Part shown: piece after piece, positions 14,158-21,599 of the stretch
Position numbering within the stretch: position 1 is the stretch's first letter
Layout of the letters: the number at the start of each line of letters is the position of its first letter
The notes under the pieces: model-generated
Told to the model about the DNA's origin: nothing
Database searches by the model: none
Seen by the model: only the letters and a program-made list of their open reading frames with translations
Source of the DNA: Betaproteobacteria bacterium UBA5582
Lineage (GTDB): Bacteria > Pseudomonadota > Gammaproteobacteria > Burkholderiales > Rhodocyclaceae
DNA length: 25,628 nucleotides
Assembly: GCA_002425245.1 (NCBI GenBank)
Contig: DILW01000004.1
Span: forward strand, 1-25,628
Direction of reading: 5' to 3'
Made by a program: the position numbers and the translations under genes

Positions 14158-14754
14158 ATGAAACCGGACAGTGTCAATTCCGATGTGTCGCCTTCGCGTC
14201 TGCTCGATCAGGTTCGGGCTGCAATACGCGTTCGGCACTACAGTCTACGTACCGAGCAGGCGTATGTCCATTGGGTTATTCGTTTCATTCGTCATTGCGG
14301 AATGCGGCATCCGCGTGAGCTTGGAGCACGCGAGGTTTCTGCCTATCTCTCGTACCTGGCGAGCGAGCGCGATGTTGCGGCGGCAACCCAGCAACAGGCG
14401 CTTTCGGTTTTGCTGTTCCTGTACAAACAGGTTCTGGAAATCGAGTTGCCGTGGCTGGATGATCTTGTTCGTCCGAAGAAACCGGCACGTCTGCCGACGG
14501 TGCTTCATGTCGATGAAGTGGCGCGCCTGCTTGATGCGATCCGACCTGAGCACGCACTGATGGGGCGTTTGCTCTATGGCACGGGGATGCGTTTGATGGA
14601 GTGCTTGCGTTTGCGGATCAAGGACGTTGATTTTTTGCGCCGGGAAATTCATGAACTGCTGGGCCATTCGGATGTGTCGACGACGATGATCTACACGCAT
14701 GTGCTCAATCGGGGCGGGCGGGGCGTGGTGTCGCCGCTCGATGCGGTGCGCTGA
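14158..14754 (+). pseudogene. intI: Integron integrase relic with in-frame internal deletion
   Basis: The frame encodes 198 residues against roughly 320-340 for IntI proteins. The N-terminal core-binding domain is intact (RVRHYSLRTEQAYVHWVIRFIRHCG, LSYLASERDVAAATQQQALSVLLFLYK, PKKPARLPTVL). The catalytic domain starts normally with GTGMR145 and RLRIKDVDF, then jumps at about residue 163-165 (near base 14650) straight to HELLGHSDVSTTMIYTHVLNRGG. Lost are the catalytic lysine region, the integron-specific extra helix and the HxLRHSFATH box with its His and Arg; H170 and nucleophile Y179 remain. It cannot be an active recombinase, though it may still bind DNA. The start is the ATG 14 bases after the LexA box. 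The deletion keeps the frame open, which may hide it from automatic annotation. Confidence 0.92.
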
Positions 14755-14770
14755 GTGGATTTATTCGTTT

Positions 14771-14791
14771 TCTGCGCATACCATGCGCAGA
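14771..14791 (+). promoter_or_regulatory. Perfect palindrome upstream of ccdA (candidate CcdA operator)
   Basis: Arms TCTGCGCAT and ATGCGCAGA flank a 3-base ACC centre, immediately before the ccdA ribosome-binding site and 16 bases after the intI stop. No T-run follows on either strand, so a terminator is unlikely. Position and symmetry fit an autoregulatory operator for the CcdA ribbon-helix-helix dimer. Confidence 0.55.
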
Positions 14792-14803
14792 GGAGATTGC
14801 CTG

Positions 14804-15055
14804 ATGAAATCGATGCCCCAAACCTCACCGGCCAAGCGCCCGGTCAATTTGTTGCTCAATGAAGTCAACGTCGAGCGGGCGCGGCAGTACACCGCCAATC
14901 TGTCGGCCACGGTTGATGCCTTGCTGGCCGAGTTCGTCGAGCGCGAGCGCCTGCGCCGCGATGAGCAGCGCCAGCACTATGCGGCGGTGGCGGAGGCGTG
15001 GAACCGCCTGGAGGCGCTGAACGGTTCGTTTGCCGACGAGCATTCGACGCTGTGA
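14804..15055 (+). CDS. ccdA: CcdA-type antitoxin
   Basis: This 83-residue protein has an N-terminal ribbon-helix-helix DNA-binding part (KRPVNLLLNEVNVERARQYTANLSATVDALLAEFVE). Its C-terminal toxin-binding tail is NGSFADEHSTL, strikingly like the NGSFADE ending of F-plasmid CcdA. The ATG has AGGAG 8 bases upstream. It overlaps ccdB by 4 bases (GTGA). CcdA sequesters CcdB and, with it, represses the operon, probably through the palindrome just upstream. The gene follows the intI relic on the same strand by 49 bases. Confidence 0.93.
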   Translation: MKSMPQTSPAKRPVNLLLNEVNVERARQYTANLSATVDALLAEFVERERLRRDEQRQHYAAVAEAWNRLEALNGSFADEHSTL

Positions 15056-15381
15056 GCCAGTTCGACGTGCATCGCAACGCCGGGCGGCACGCGGCGCTGA
15101 TTCCCTTTGTCGTGGTTGTGCAGTCGGCGGTCTTCGACGAGCGTCGACGCCGGGTCGTGGTGCCGCTGGTGGCCAGCGATGTGGCGCAGCAGCAAGTGAG
15201 TTTGCCGGCGTCGCGGGTGACGCCGGAGTTTTTCGTCGAGGGGCGCAAGGTGATCCTGAATCCGCTGGAAATCGTTTCCGTGCCGCTCGATGAGCTGGGG
15301 CCATGCGTTGCTTCGCTGGCTGACGAGGGCGAGGCCATTGTTGCTGCGCTGGATGAAGTGTTTTCGCGTGCCTGGGGCTGA
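15052..15381 (+). CDS. ccdB: CcdB-type DNA gyrase toxin
   Basis: This 109-residue protein (F-plasmid CcdB has 101) opens with SQFDVHRNAG and continues IPFVVVVQSAVFDERRRRVVVPLVA, the CcdB beta-core. It ends in DEVFSRAWG, keeping the Trp-Gly pair that contacts gyrase, without the last Ile of F CcdB. CcdB poisons DNA gyrase by trapping the cleaved complex. The start is GTG within the ccdA stop, so the two are translationally coupled. Activity is likely but cannot be judged from sequence, given the altered C-terminus. Confidence 0.93.
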   Translation: MSQFDVHRNAGRHAALIPFVVVVQSAVFDERRRRVVVPLVASDVAQQQVSLPASRVTPEFFVEGRKVILNPLEIVSVPLDELGPCVASLADEGEAIVAALDEVFSRAWG

Positions 15382-15412
15382 TTGCTTGAGAGAAGGCGGC
15401 GGAGACGCTGGC

Positions 15413-15453
15413 TTTACAGCAGCTGGGTTCGGTAATACTCTTTGGTAAGAGTA
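15413..15453 (+). promoter_or_regulatory. Candidate promoter and operator of the AbrB/VapC module
   Basis: TTTACA (15413-15418) and TACTCT (15436-15441) are 17 bases apart. A perfect inverted repeat TACTCTT-TGGT-AAGAGTA (15436-15453) covers the weak -10 box, just upstream of the antitoxin ribosome-binding site. This suggests self-repression by the AbrB-type antitoxin. Confidence 0.5.
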
Positions 15454-15471
15454 AGAGTTTTGGAGTGAGTG

Positions 15472-15711
15472 ATGAGGATCACGAGCAAAGGTCAGGTGAC
15501 GATCCCGCAGGAAATTCGCGAGAAGGCAGGCTTGTTGCCGCATGGCGAGGTCGAGTTTGAACTGCGTGACAACGGTGAAGTGGTGATCCGCCCGGTGCCG
15601 GCGGCTGTCGGTGGGGTGCGCGAGGCGTTCGCGCGTGTGCGCGGCTCGGCCAATGCGGTGCAATTCAAGGGCATGAGCACCGATGAGTTCATGAACTTCC
15701 TGCGTGGTTGA
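15472..15711 (+). CDS. AbrB/MazE-type antitoxin (swapped-hairpin)
   Basis: This 79-residue protein is an AbrB/SpoVT swapped-hairpin DNA-binding domain at its N-terminus (MRITSKGQVTIPQEIREKAGLLPHGEVEFEL, then GEVVIRPV). A C-terminal tail, STDEFMNFLRG, probably wraps the toxin. The ATG is chosen over a GTG one codon upstream because GGAG lies 6 bases before it. It is followed within 5 bases by the PIN-domain gene, the standard VapBC order. It should repress the operon through the repeat at 15436-15453. Confidence 0.9.
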   Translation: MRITSKGQVTIPQEIREKAGLLPHGEVEFELRDNGEVVIRPVPAAVGGVREAFARVRGSANAVQFKGMSTDEFMNFLRG

Positions 15712-15715
15712 GGGC

Positions 15716-16174
15716 ATGGGCGATCTGGCGGTCAACGAGGCAGTGGCGGGATATTCGCTGCGCGCGCCGGCAACGCTGGTCGATAGCTGCGTGCTGATCG
15801 ACGTGCTGGCCGACGATGCGCAATGGGCCGGGTGGTCGCTCGACCGCTTGGAACAGCAGGCCGCTGCCGGACCGCTGGTGATCAACCCACTGATCCTGGC
15901 CGAACTGGCGGCGCGGTATGAACGCGCGGCCGATCTGGAAACGGCATTGGCTGGTTTGCCCTTGCTGCGTGAACCTCTGCCGTGGGATGCGGCTTTTCTC
16001 GCCGGCCAGGCTTTTCGTGTCTATCGGCTGGCAGCCGGTGTGAAGACATCGCCGATGCCGGATTTCTACATCGGCGCGCATGCGCTGGTGCGTGGCATGC
16101 GCCTGCTGACGCGCGATGTGCGTCGCTACCGTAGTTATTTTCCCAAACTGGACATCGTCGGGCCGGCGGCCTGA
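15716..16174 (+). CDS. vapC: VapC-type PIN-domain toxin
   Basis: This 152-residue PIN-domain ribonuclease has the acidic residues of the active site in order: VDSCVLIDVL (first Asp), ILAELA (Glu), MPDFYIGAHAL (Asp) and LLTRDVRRYRSYFP (last Asp). VapC toxins cleave tRNA or rRNA. Two starts are possible: the ATG at 15716, 5 bases after the antitoxin stop, or a GTG at 15704 overlapping the antitoxin end by 8 bases; either gives translational coupling. The module sits directly before rarA and closes the accessory island. Confidence 0.9.
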   Translation: MGDLAVNEAVAGYSLRAPATLVDSCVLIDVLADDAQWAGWSLDRLEQQAAAGPLVINPLILAELAARYERAADLETALAGLPLLREPLPWDAAFLAGQAFRVYRLAAGVKTSPMPDFYIGAHALVRGMRLLTRDVRRYRSYFPKLDIVGPAA

Positions 16175-16194
16175 ACGCTACGAGGGTTATCCGC

Positions 16195-17508
16195 TTGAGC
16201 GATTTGTTTTCCACCAACGAAGTCGACCGTTCCGCGCCATTGGCCGAACAGCTACGTCCGCAGACGCCGGATGAAGTGATCGGCCAGCAGCATCTGCTCG
16301 GGCCGGGCAAGCCCTTGCGCCTGGCGTTCGCGTCCGGTCAGCCGCATTCGATGATCCTGTGGGGGCCGCCGGGGGTCGGCAAGACGACGCTGGCGCGGAT
16401 GATGGCGACGCAGTTCCAGTGCGAGTTCATTGCGCTGTCGGCGGTGTTTTCCGGGATCAAGGAGGTGCGCGAGGCGGTGGCGCAGGCTGAGTTGTGGAAG
16501 GCGCAGGGCAAGCGGACCATCCTCTTCGTCGATGAAATCCACCGCTTCAACAAGTCGCAGCAGGACGGCTTTCTGCCGTTTGTCGAAAGCGGGCTGTTCA
16601 CCTTCATCGGCGCGACGACCGAGAATCCCTCGTTCGAGGTCAATTCGGCGCTGCTGTCGCGGGCTTCGGTCTATGTGCTGAAGTCGCTCGACGAGGTCGA
16701 GATGGGGCAATTGTTCGACCGTGCCCAGGCGCGGGCGCTGGCCGATCTGGCGTTTGACGAGGAAGCGAAGACGCGCCTGATCGGGCTGGCCGACGGCGAC
16801 GCGCGACGCCTGCTCAACCTGCTCGAACAGGTGCGCACGGCGGCGCGGGCGGCGGGGGTTTCGGCGGTCGACGGCGCCTTCATCGAAGCCACCATGGCGC
16901 AGAACCTGCGCCGTTTCGACAAGGGCGGCGACGCCTTCTACGACCAGATTTCGGCGCTGCACAAGTCGGTGCGCGGCTCCAGCCCGGACGGCGCCCTGTA
17001 CTGGTTCTGCCGCATGCTCGACGGCGGTGCCGACCCGCGTTACCTGGCGCGGCGGATCATCCGCATGGCCTGGGAAGACATCGGCCTGGCCGATCCGCGG
17101 GCGATGCAGATTGCCAACGACGCGGCGGAAACCTATGAGCGCCTGGGTTCGCCGGAAGGCGAACTGGCCCTGGCGCAGGCGGTGACTTACCTGGCGGTGG
17201 CGGCCAAGTCGAACGCCGGCTATAACGCCTACAACGCGGCGCGCGCCTTCGTCGCCAAGGATGGCTCGCGGCCGGTGCCGGTGCATCTGCGCAATGCGCC
17301 GACCAAGCTGATGAAGGAACTCGGCTACGGCAAGGCCTACCGCTACGCGCACGACGAGCCGGAAGCCTATGCCGCTGGCGAAAGCTACCTGCCGGACGGC
17401 ATGGCCGAGCCGGGCTGGTATGCGCCGACGCCGCGCGGGCTGGAAGGCAAGATCGGTGAAAAACTCGCCCACCTGCGCGATCTGGATCGCAAGGCGGGCA
17501 AGAAGTAG
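16195..17508 (+). CDS. rarA: Replication-associated recombination protein A (RarA/MgsA)
   Basis: This 437-residue AAA+ ATPase is of normal length. The Walker A motif is GPPGVGKT at 57-64, Walker B is ILFVDEIHRF around 109-118 (DEIH 113-116), and sensor 1 is GATTENPSFEVNSALLSR. The C-terminal tetramerisation part has DPRYLARRIIRMAWEDIGLADPRA and YNAARAFV. RarA acts at stalled replication forks and binds clamp-loader and SSB partners. The start is TTG with GAGGG 8 bases upstream. It is 20 bases behind the VapC gene and convergent, with a 6-base gap, with the M14 gene. In many betaproteobacteria rarA is close to serS, so this is chromosomal backbone. Confidence 0.97.
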   Translation: MSDLFSTNEVDRSAPLAEQLRPQTPDEVIGQQHLLGPGKPLRLAFASGQPHSMILWGPPGVGKTTLARMMATQFQCEFIALSAVFSGIKEVREAVAQAELWKAQGKRTILFVDEIHRFNKSQQDGFLPFVESGLFTFIGATTENPSFEVNSALLSRASVYVLKSLDEVEMGQLFDRAQARALADLAFDEEAKTRLIGLADGDARRLLNLLEQVRTAARAAGVSAVDGAFIEATMAQNLRRFDKGGDAFYDQISALHKSVRGSSPDGALYWFCRMLDGGADPRYLARRIIRMAWEDIGLADPRAMQIANDAAETYERLGSPEGELALAQAVTYLAVAAKSNAGYNAYNAARAFVAKDGSRPVPVHLRNAPTKLMKELGYGKAYRYAHDEPEAYAAGESYLPDGMAEPGWYAPTPRGLEGKIGEKLAHLRDLDRKAGKK

Positions 17509-17514
17509 CGGAGG

Positions 17515-18450
17515 TCAGTCGATCTTTTTGTGATCGATGTTGCCGTTGATCACCGGTTCGCCGTATTTGGTCGGGCGTTTGCCGGTGCCTTTGGCGGCGC
17601 CGTTGCCGGCCTTGATGTTGCGGTCCATCCATTTCAGCATGTCCACCCACATCGCGCGTTGGTCGCGGGCCGAGGGCATGGTGGTCGCGTTCGGCAGTTC
17701 GATGGTGACGACCGGCACGTTCTTGTAGAGGCCGCCGTAATTGCCCATTGAGCCCGGGTAGACGCCGAGGCGGTTGAGCGCCAGGCGGCCGAAGCGCAGC
17801 GGTTGCGGGGCGGGGCCGTCGTAGTCGAGCAGGTTGTAGGGGGCGTGGATGCTGATGATGACGTCCGGCTTGTATTCGGCAATCTGCTTTTCCAGCCAGC
17901 GCGTCTCGATTTCCGAGCCGGCGGATTCGCCGGGAAAGCGGCGCGGATCGCGGCCGGTGCGTTCGATCCAGTATTTCTTGGCGTCGCTGTCCCAGTCCGG
18001 TGTCGGGAAGTTGCGGTTGAGATCGACACCGTTACCATTGACCCGGGTCGATGGCCGTACCATCAGCCCGTCCGGGTTGGAGGCGGGGATCATCCGCCAG
18101 TGGTATTTCTTGCCGCTGTCTTCGCCGACCCATTCCATCCAGCGGAAGACGATCGACACCGAGGTCAGTTCGTCGCCGTGAATGCCGCCGATCACCAGTA
18201 CGCGCGGCGCCTTGTCGGGTTTGCCGGTGACGGCGGGGATGTCGCGCCAGACGAGGTGCCGGCCGCCCTTGGTGATTTCCTTGTCGGCGACGAAGTTCTG
18301 GCTCCGGCAGCTTTCCGCGGACACGCTGCGCAGGCGTCCGCCAAGATCGTTGCACCATTTGTCGGTGATCTTGTTGCTGGCCATTACGGGGCTTGCGGCA
18401 AACAGGGCGGCGATCAGGGCGAGGGTGGGGCGGTGCAACGGGAAAGACAT
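17515..18450 (-). CDS. Exported M14-family zinc carboxypeptidase (MpaA-like)
   Basis: This 311-residue protein has a signal peptide (HRPTLALIAALFAASPVMA, cleavage near residue 24). Its M14 domain carries the zinc ligands H91 and E94 (GGIHGDE) and H202 (SIHAPYN), the substrate-binding GVDLNRNFP (141-149) and the catalytic glutamate E251 (TIELPN). It probably acts in the periplasm. MpaA-like members cleave the gamma-D-Glu-Dap bond of murein peptides, so a role in peptidoglycan recycling is reasonable but not proven. The C-terminal tail (about 280-311) is basic and low complexity. The gene lies between rarA and serS, opposite to both. Confidence 0.9.
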   Translation of the reverse strand: MSFPLHRPTLALIAALFAASPVMASNKITDKWCNDLGGRLRSVSAESCRSQNFVADKEITKGGRHLVWRDIPAVTGKPDKAPRVLVIGGIHGDELTSVSIVFRWMEWVGEDSGKKYHWRMIPASNPDGLMVRPSTRVNGNGVDLNRNFPTPDWDSDAKKYWIERTGRDPRRFPGESAGSEIETRWLEKQIAEYKPDVIISIHAPYNLLDYDGPAPQPLRFGRLALNRLGVYPGSMGNYGGLYKNVPVVTIELPNATTMPSARDQRAMWVDMLKWMDRNIKAGNGAAKGTGKRPTKYGEPVINGNIDHKKID

Positions 18451-18525
18451 GACATCGGGGCGGCAAGTAACAGACGCCGTATGATAACCGCTGGCCGCGC
18501 CGCTGCCGCGCTTTCGGTGCTGGCG

Positions 18526-18531
18526 TATAAT
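18526..18531 (+). promoter_or_regulatory. -10 box upstream of serS
   Basis: A perfect TATAAT lies 68 bases before the serS ATG, in the 149-base gap between the divergent M14 gene and serS. No good TTGACA match was found 16-18 bases upstream. Confidence 0.5.
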
Positions 18532-18599
18532 TCCGGGCTTCCAGAAAGTCGTCGCTTTTTCACGAAAAGCCCGCTGACAGCACCGCTACAGGACATTTC

Positions 18600-19880
18600 A
18601 TGCTCGACATCCAACAACTCCGCTCCAATCTCGACGCCGTCGCCGAAGGTCTCGCCAAGCGCGGCAAGCCGCTCGACTTCACCGCCTTCTCGGCGCTGGA
18701 AGCCGAACGCAAGACGCTGCAGACGCGTACCCAGGATCTGCAGGCGCAGCGCAACAGCCTGTCCAAGCAGATTGGCATGCTGAAAGGGCAGGGCAAGGAT
18801 GCGTCCGAGGTGATGGCTCAGGTCGGCGCCCTGGGTGACGAGCTGAAGGCGTCCGAAGCGCGCCTGACCGAACTGCTCGGCGAGTTCAACGCCATTCTCG
18901 CCGCACTGCCCAACATCCCCGATGAGTCGGTGCCGGTCGGTACCGACGAGACCGCCAACGTCGAGATCAAGCGCTGGGGCACGCCGCGCGTTTTCGACTT
19001 CCCGGTCAAGGATCATACCGATGTCGGCGAGGCCATCGGTCAGCTCGATTTCGCCACCGCCGCCAAGATTTCCGGCGCCCGCTTCTCGCTGTTGAAGGGC
19101 GGCCTGGCCCGCCTGCATCGCGCGCTCGCCCAGTTCATGCTCGACACGCACACCGCCGAGCACGGCTACACCGAGCTCTACGCGCCCTACCTGGTCAACG
19201 CCGCCAGCCTGTACGGTACCGGCCAGCTGCCCAAGTTCGAGGAAGACCTGTTCAAGGTGCTGCGCGGCGAGCAGGATCCGCTCTACCTGATTCCGACCGC
19301 CGAAGTGCCGGTGACCAACATCGTCCGCGACGAAATCCTCGCTGCCGAGGCGCTGCCGCTCAAGTTCGTCTGCCATACCCCGTGCTTCCGTTCCGAAGCC
19401 GGCTCCGGCGGGCGCGACGTGCGCGGCATGATCCGTCAGCACCAGTTCGACAAGGTCGAGTTGGTGCAGATCGTCCATCCGGAAAAATCGGCCGAAGCGC
19501 ATGAGGAGCTGACCCGCCACGCCGAAACCATCCTCGAGAAGCTGGAACTGCCTTACCGCCGCATGGTGCTGTGCACCGGCGACATGGGTTTCTCCGCCGC
19601 CAAAACCTACGATCTCGAAGTCTGGCTGCCGGCCCAGGATACCTACCGCGAAATCTCGTCGTGCTCCAACTTCGGCGCCTTCCAGGCCCGGCGCATGCAG
19701 GCGCGTTTCCGCAACGACAAGAACAAACCGGAAATCTGCCACACGCTGAATGGCTCCGGCCTGGCTGTCGGCCGCACGCTGGTGGCGATTCTCGAGAACA
19801 ACCAGCAGGCCGACGGCAGTGTCACCATCCCGGCGGTGTTGCGCCCCTACATGGGCGGGCTGGACAAGCTCAGCGCCTGA
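18600..19880 (+). CDS. serS: Seryl-tRNA synthetase
   Basis: This 426-residue class II aminoacyl-tRNA synthetase is full length. The N-terminal two-helix coiled-coil arm that contacts the long variable arm of tRNA-Ser spans about residues 25-100 (EAERKTLQTRTQDLQAQRNSL). Motif 2 is FRSEAGSGGRDVRGMIRQHQFDKVE near 262, and motif 3 is NGSGLAVGRTLVAILENNQ near 384. It charges tRNA-Ser (and tRNA-Sec). It overlaps the 3' end of convergent mltF by 11 bases. A tRNA-Ser gene lies 1.4 kb downstream. Confidence 0.99.
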   Translation: MLDIQQLRSNLDAVAEGLAKRGKPLDFTAFSALEAERKTLQTRTQDLQAQRNSLSKQIGMLKGQGKDASEVMAQVGALGDELKASEARLTELLGEFNAILAALPNIPDESVPVGTDETANVEIKRWGTPRVFDFPVKDHTDVGEAIGQLDFATAAKISGARFSLLKGGLARLHRALAQFMLDTHTAEHGYTELYAPYLVNAASLYGTGQLPKFEEDLFKVLRGEQDPLYLIPTAEVPVTNIVRDEILAAEALPLKFVCHTPCFRSEAGSGGRDVRGMIRQHQFDKVELVQIVHPEKSAEAHEELTRHAETILEKLELPYRRMVLCTGDMGFSAAKTYDLEVWLPAQDTYREISSCSNFGAFQARRMQARFRNDKNKPEICHTLNGSGLAVGRTLVAILENNQQADGSVTIPAVLRPYMGGLDKLSA

Positions 19881-21267
19881 GTTTCGGCCCCGTTCCCGCG
19901 CCCGGCCCGGTGATCTTGCTTTCGCCGGGCGGCAGCGGCGGTTCGTTGCGGCACAGGATGTCGTAGTAGCTGCGGATGTTCTCGGTCATGATTACCGCTT
20001 CACCGCCGCGCGCGCGTCCGGATTTGAGCCGGTTGTAATACTGCGGCTTGGCCAGCAGCGGCAGGATGCGCTTCATGTCGTACCAGGCATTGGCGTCGGC
20101 TTTCAGCTGGCGGGCGATGGTGCGTGCGGCGTTGAGGTGGCCGGGGCCGATGTTGTAGCCGGCAATCGCCAGCCAGGTGCGATCCGGTTCGGGCACGTCC
20201 GGCAGGCCGTTGCGCAGCAGGTTCAGGTAACGGGCGCCGCCGAGGATGCTCTCGCGCGGGTCGAGCCGGTTGCCGACGCCGAGCCGGTCGGCGGTTTCCT
20301 CGGTGAGCATCATCAGGCCGCGGACATTGGTGTAGCTGGTGGCGAACGGGTCCCAGTGCGATTCCTGCCAGGCCAGCGCGGCGATCAGCCGCCAGTCGAT
20401 GCCGGTCAGGCGTTCGGCGTCCTGGAAGTGCTTGCGCAGGCGGGGCAGGGTGGTCTCGATATGGCCGAGGAATTTTTCGATATCCACTTGTTTGAGCCGC
20501 CGGACATGGCCGAAGTAGCGTTCTTCGAGGCGGGCCAGCGTACCGTCCTTGCGCAGGCGCTCGATGAAGGCGACCACGCGTGCCTGCAGTTCCGGGTTGG
20601 GCTGGCGGCCGAGCCACCAGACGACCGGCGCCGCTTCGCTGAGCTTGAGCGTGGCGCGCAGGGCGGGTGCGTACTGGTTGACCAGGTCTTCCAGCCGGGC
20701 GTCCATGGCGACATAACTGATCTTCTGCTCGTCCAGCGCTTCGGCGAGGTCGATGACGCTGCCTTGCGTGACTTCAACCACCGTCAGGCCGGCGATCTCC
20801 CCGCTCAGTCGCTTCATGGTTGCCGCTTGCCGGGTGCCGGCGAGGACGTGCACGGTCTTGCCCGAAAGTTGTTCGAGCGAGCGCAGCGGCAGCGAGGCTT
20901 CGTGCTGGGCGAGGACGTCGTGGGTGCGGAACAGCGGCGGGCCGGTCACGATGCCGGGGTCGGTGGCGGGCGACAGCCAGGCCGCGGCGATGTGGTAGCG
21001 GTCGTTGTTCAGGCGGGTGGCGATTTCGCCGGGGCCGACCACCTCATGTTTGACCCCGACGCCCAGCTCTCGGGCGAACAGTTCGATCAGGTCGTGTTCC
21101 AGGCCGCTGATGCTGCCGGTCTCGTCGGCGCCGTAGGTCACCGGTCCCGGGCGGGTGACCACGATCAGGTCCTGAGCACCCGGGGTCGGAAAGGGCAGCT
21201 GGTCGCGACAGGCGATGATGATCAGCGGAATCGCTAAAAAAGCGACAATCCTGTTAATCGCACGCAT
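19870..21267 (-). CDS. mltF: Membrane-bound lytic murein transglycosylase F
   Basis: This 465-residue lipoprotein has a signal sequence ending IIIAC, with C20 the likely lipidation site. A periplasmic binding protein-like domain (SBP_bac_3, about 33-255; LIVVTRPGPVTYGADETG, SGLEHDLIELFARELGV) is followed by a lytic transglycosylase SLT domain with catalytic E302 (ALAWQESHWDP) and IAGYNIGPGHL. It cleaves peptidoglycan glycan strands to 1,6-anhydro ends at the outer membrane; the N-terminal domain senses muropeptides in homologues. It diverges from tRNA-Ser, starting 27 bases from it, so its promoter must overlap the tRNA gene. No clear ribosome-binding site precedes the ATG. Confidence 0.96.
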   Translation of the reverse strand: MRAINRIVAFLAIPLIIIACRDQLPFPTPGAQDLIVVTRPGPVTYGADETGSISGLEHDLIELFARELGVGVKHEVVGPGEIATRLNNDRYHIAAAWLSPATDPGIVTGPPLFRTHDVLAQHEASLPLRSLEQLSGKTVHVLAGTRQAATMKRLSGEIAGLTVVEVTQGSVIDLAEALDEQKISYVAMDARLEDLVNQYAPALRATLKLSEAAPVVWWLGRQPNPELQARVVAFIERLRKDGTLARLEERYFGHVRRLKQVDIEKFLGHIETTLPRLRKHFQDAERLTGIDWRLIAALAWQESHWDPFATSYTNVRGLMMLTEETADRLGVGNRLDPRESILGGARYLNLLRNGLPDVPEPDRTWLAIAGYNIGPGHLNAARTIARQLKADANAWYDMKRILPLLAKPQYYNRLKSGRARGGEAVIMTENIRSYYDILCRNEPPLPPGESKITGPGAGTGPKLRR

Positions 21268-21294
21268 AAGCTGTGCTATTATCTCGGCCGCTGC

Positions 21295-21382
<88 letters not shown>

Positions 21383-21403
21383 GTGAAAATCCGGATTGTG
21401 CAG

Positions 21404-21430
21404 AGCTGGCCGTTGCGCCGGCTTTTTTTT
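21404..21430 (+). terminator. Intrinsic terminator after tRNA-Ser
   Basis: AGCTGGC pairs with GCCGGCT (one G-U) around a 6-base loop, followed by an unbroken run of T (21423-21430). It lies 21 bases after the tRNA 3' end and should end its transcript. Confidence 0.85.
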
Positions 21431-21568
21431 CGACTGTCTTATGCGCTTGCCGCATGATCGTCCCGTTCGTTTAGTCTCCGTTGGGAGCGATCTTACCTCA
21501 AGCCCCTGTCGCCTTACGCCGGGAAATGACAGTTTTGTCATGCATCACGGTGCGGGCTTTGCGGGCCG

Positions 21569-21574
21569 TATAAT
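21569..21574 (+). promoter_or_regulatory. -10 box upstream of the symporter gene
   Basis: A perfect TATAAT lies 25 bases before the ATG at 21600. No convincing -35 is present at normal spacing; a TTGTCA further upstream is about 27 bases away, too far. A short leader is implied. Confidence 0.45.
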
Positions 21575-21599
21575 CGACCAGAACCGTGACTGCAGACCG

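Larger units (their letters stand above)
10139..14754. mobile_element. Sedentary integron: intI relic, attI and five-cassette array
   Basis: intI on the plus strand (14158-14754) diverges from cassettes on the minus strand, the usual integron layout. Five attC sites separate cassettes of 0.4-1.3 kb, and cassette stop codons repeatedly fall within or near the attC core. Cassette GC content is clearly lower (about 45-50%) than the flanks. The integrase lacks part of its catalytic domain, so the array is probably frozen unless another integrase acts in trans. No resistance genes and no transposon ends were seen, which suggests a chromosomal rather than a mobile integron. Confidence 0.9.

Noticed and set aside
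14129..14177. Cassette promoter (Pc) on the minus strand, from a perfect TTGACA at 14177-14172
   Set aside because: The nearest good -10 (TATACT) is 23 bases away and closer candidates are poor, so I could not support a functional Pc.
14771..14791. Palindrome after intI as an intrinsic terminator
   Set aside because: No T-run follows on either strand, and it lies against the ccdA ribosome-binding site, so an operator is more likely.
16252..17472. 406-residue frame on the minus strand within rarA
   Set aside because: Antisense to a full-length RarA with all motifs, and the sequence shows only repetitive Arg/Gln-rich shadow composition.
18414..19742. 442-residue frame on the minus strand within serS
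   Set aside because: Antisense shadow of seryl-tRNA synthetase with no domain features.
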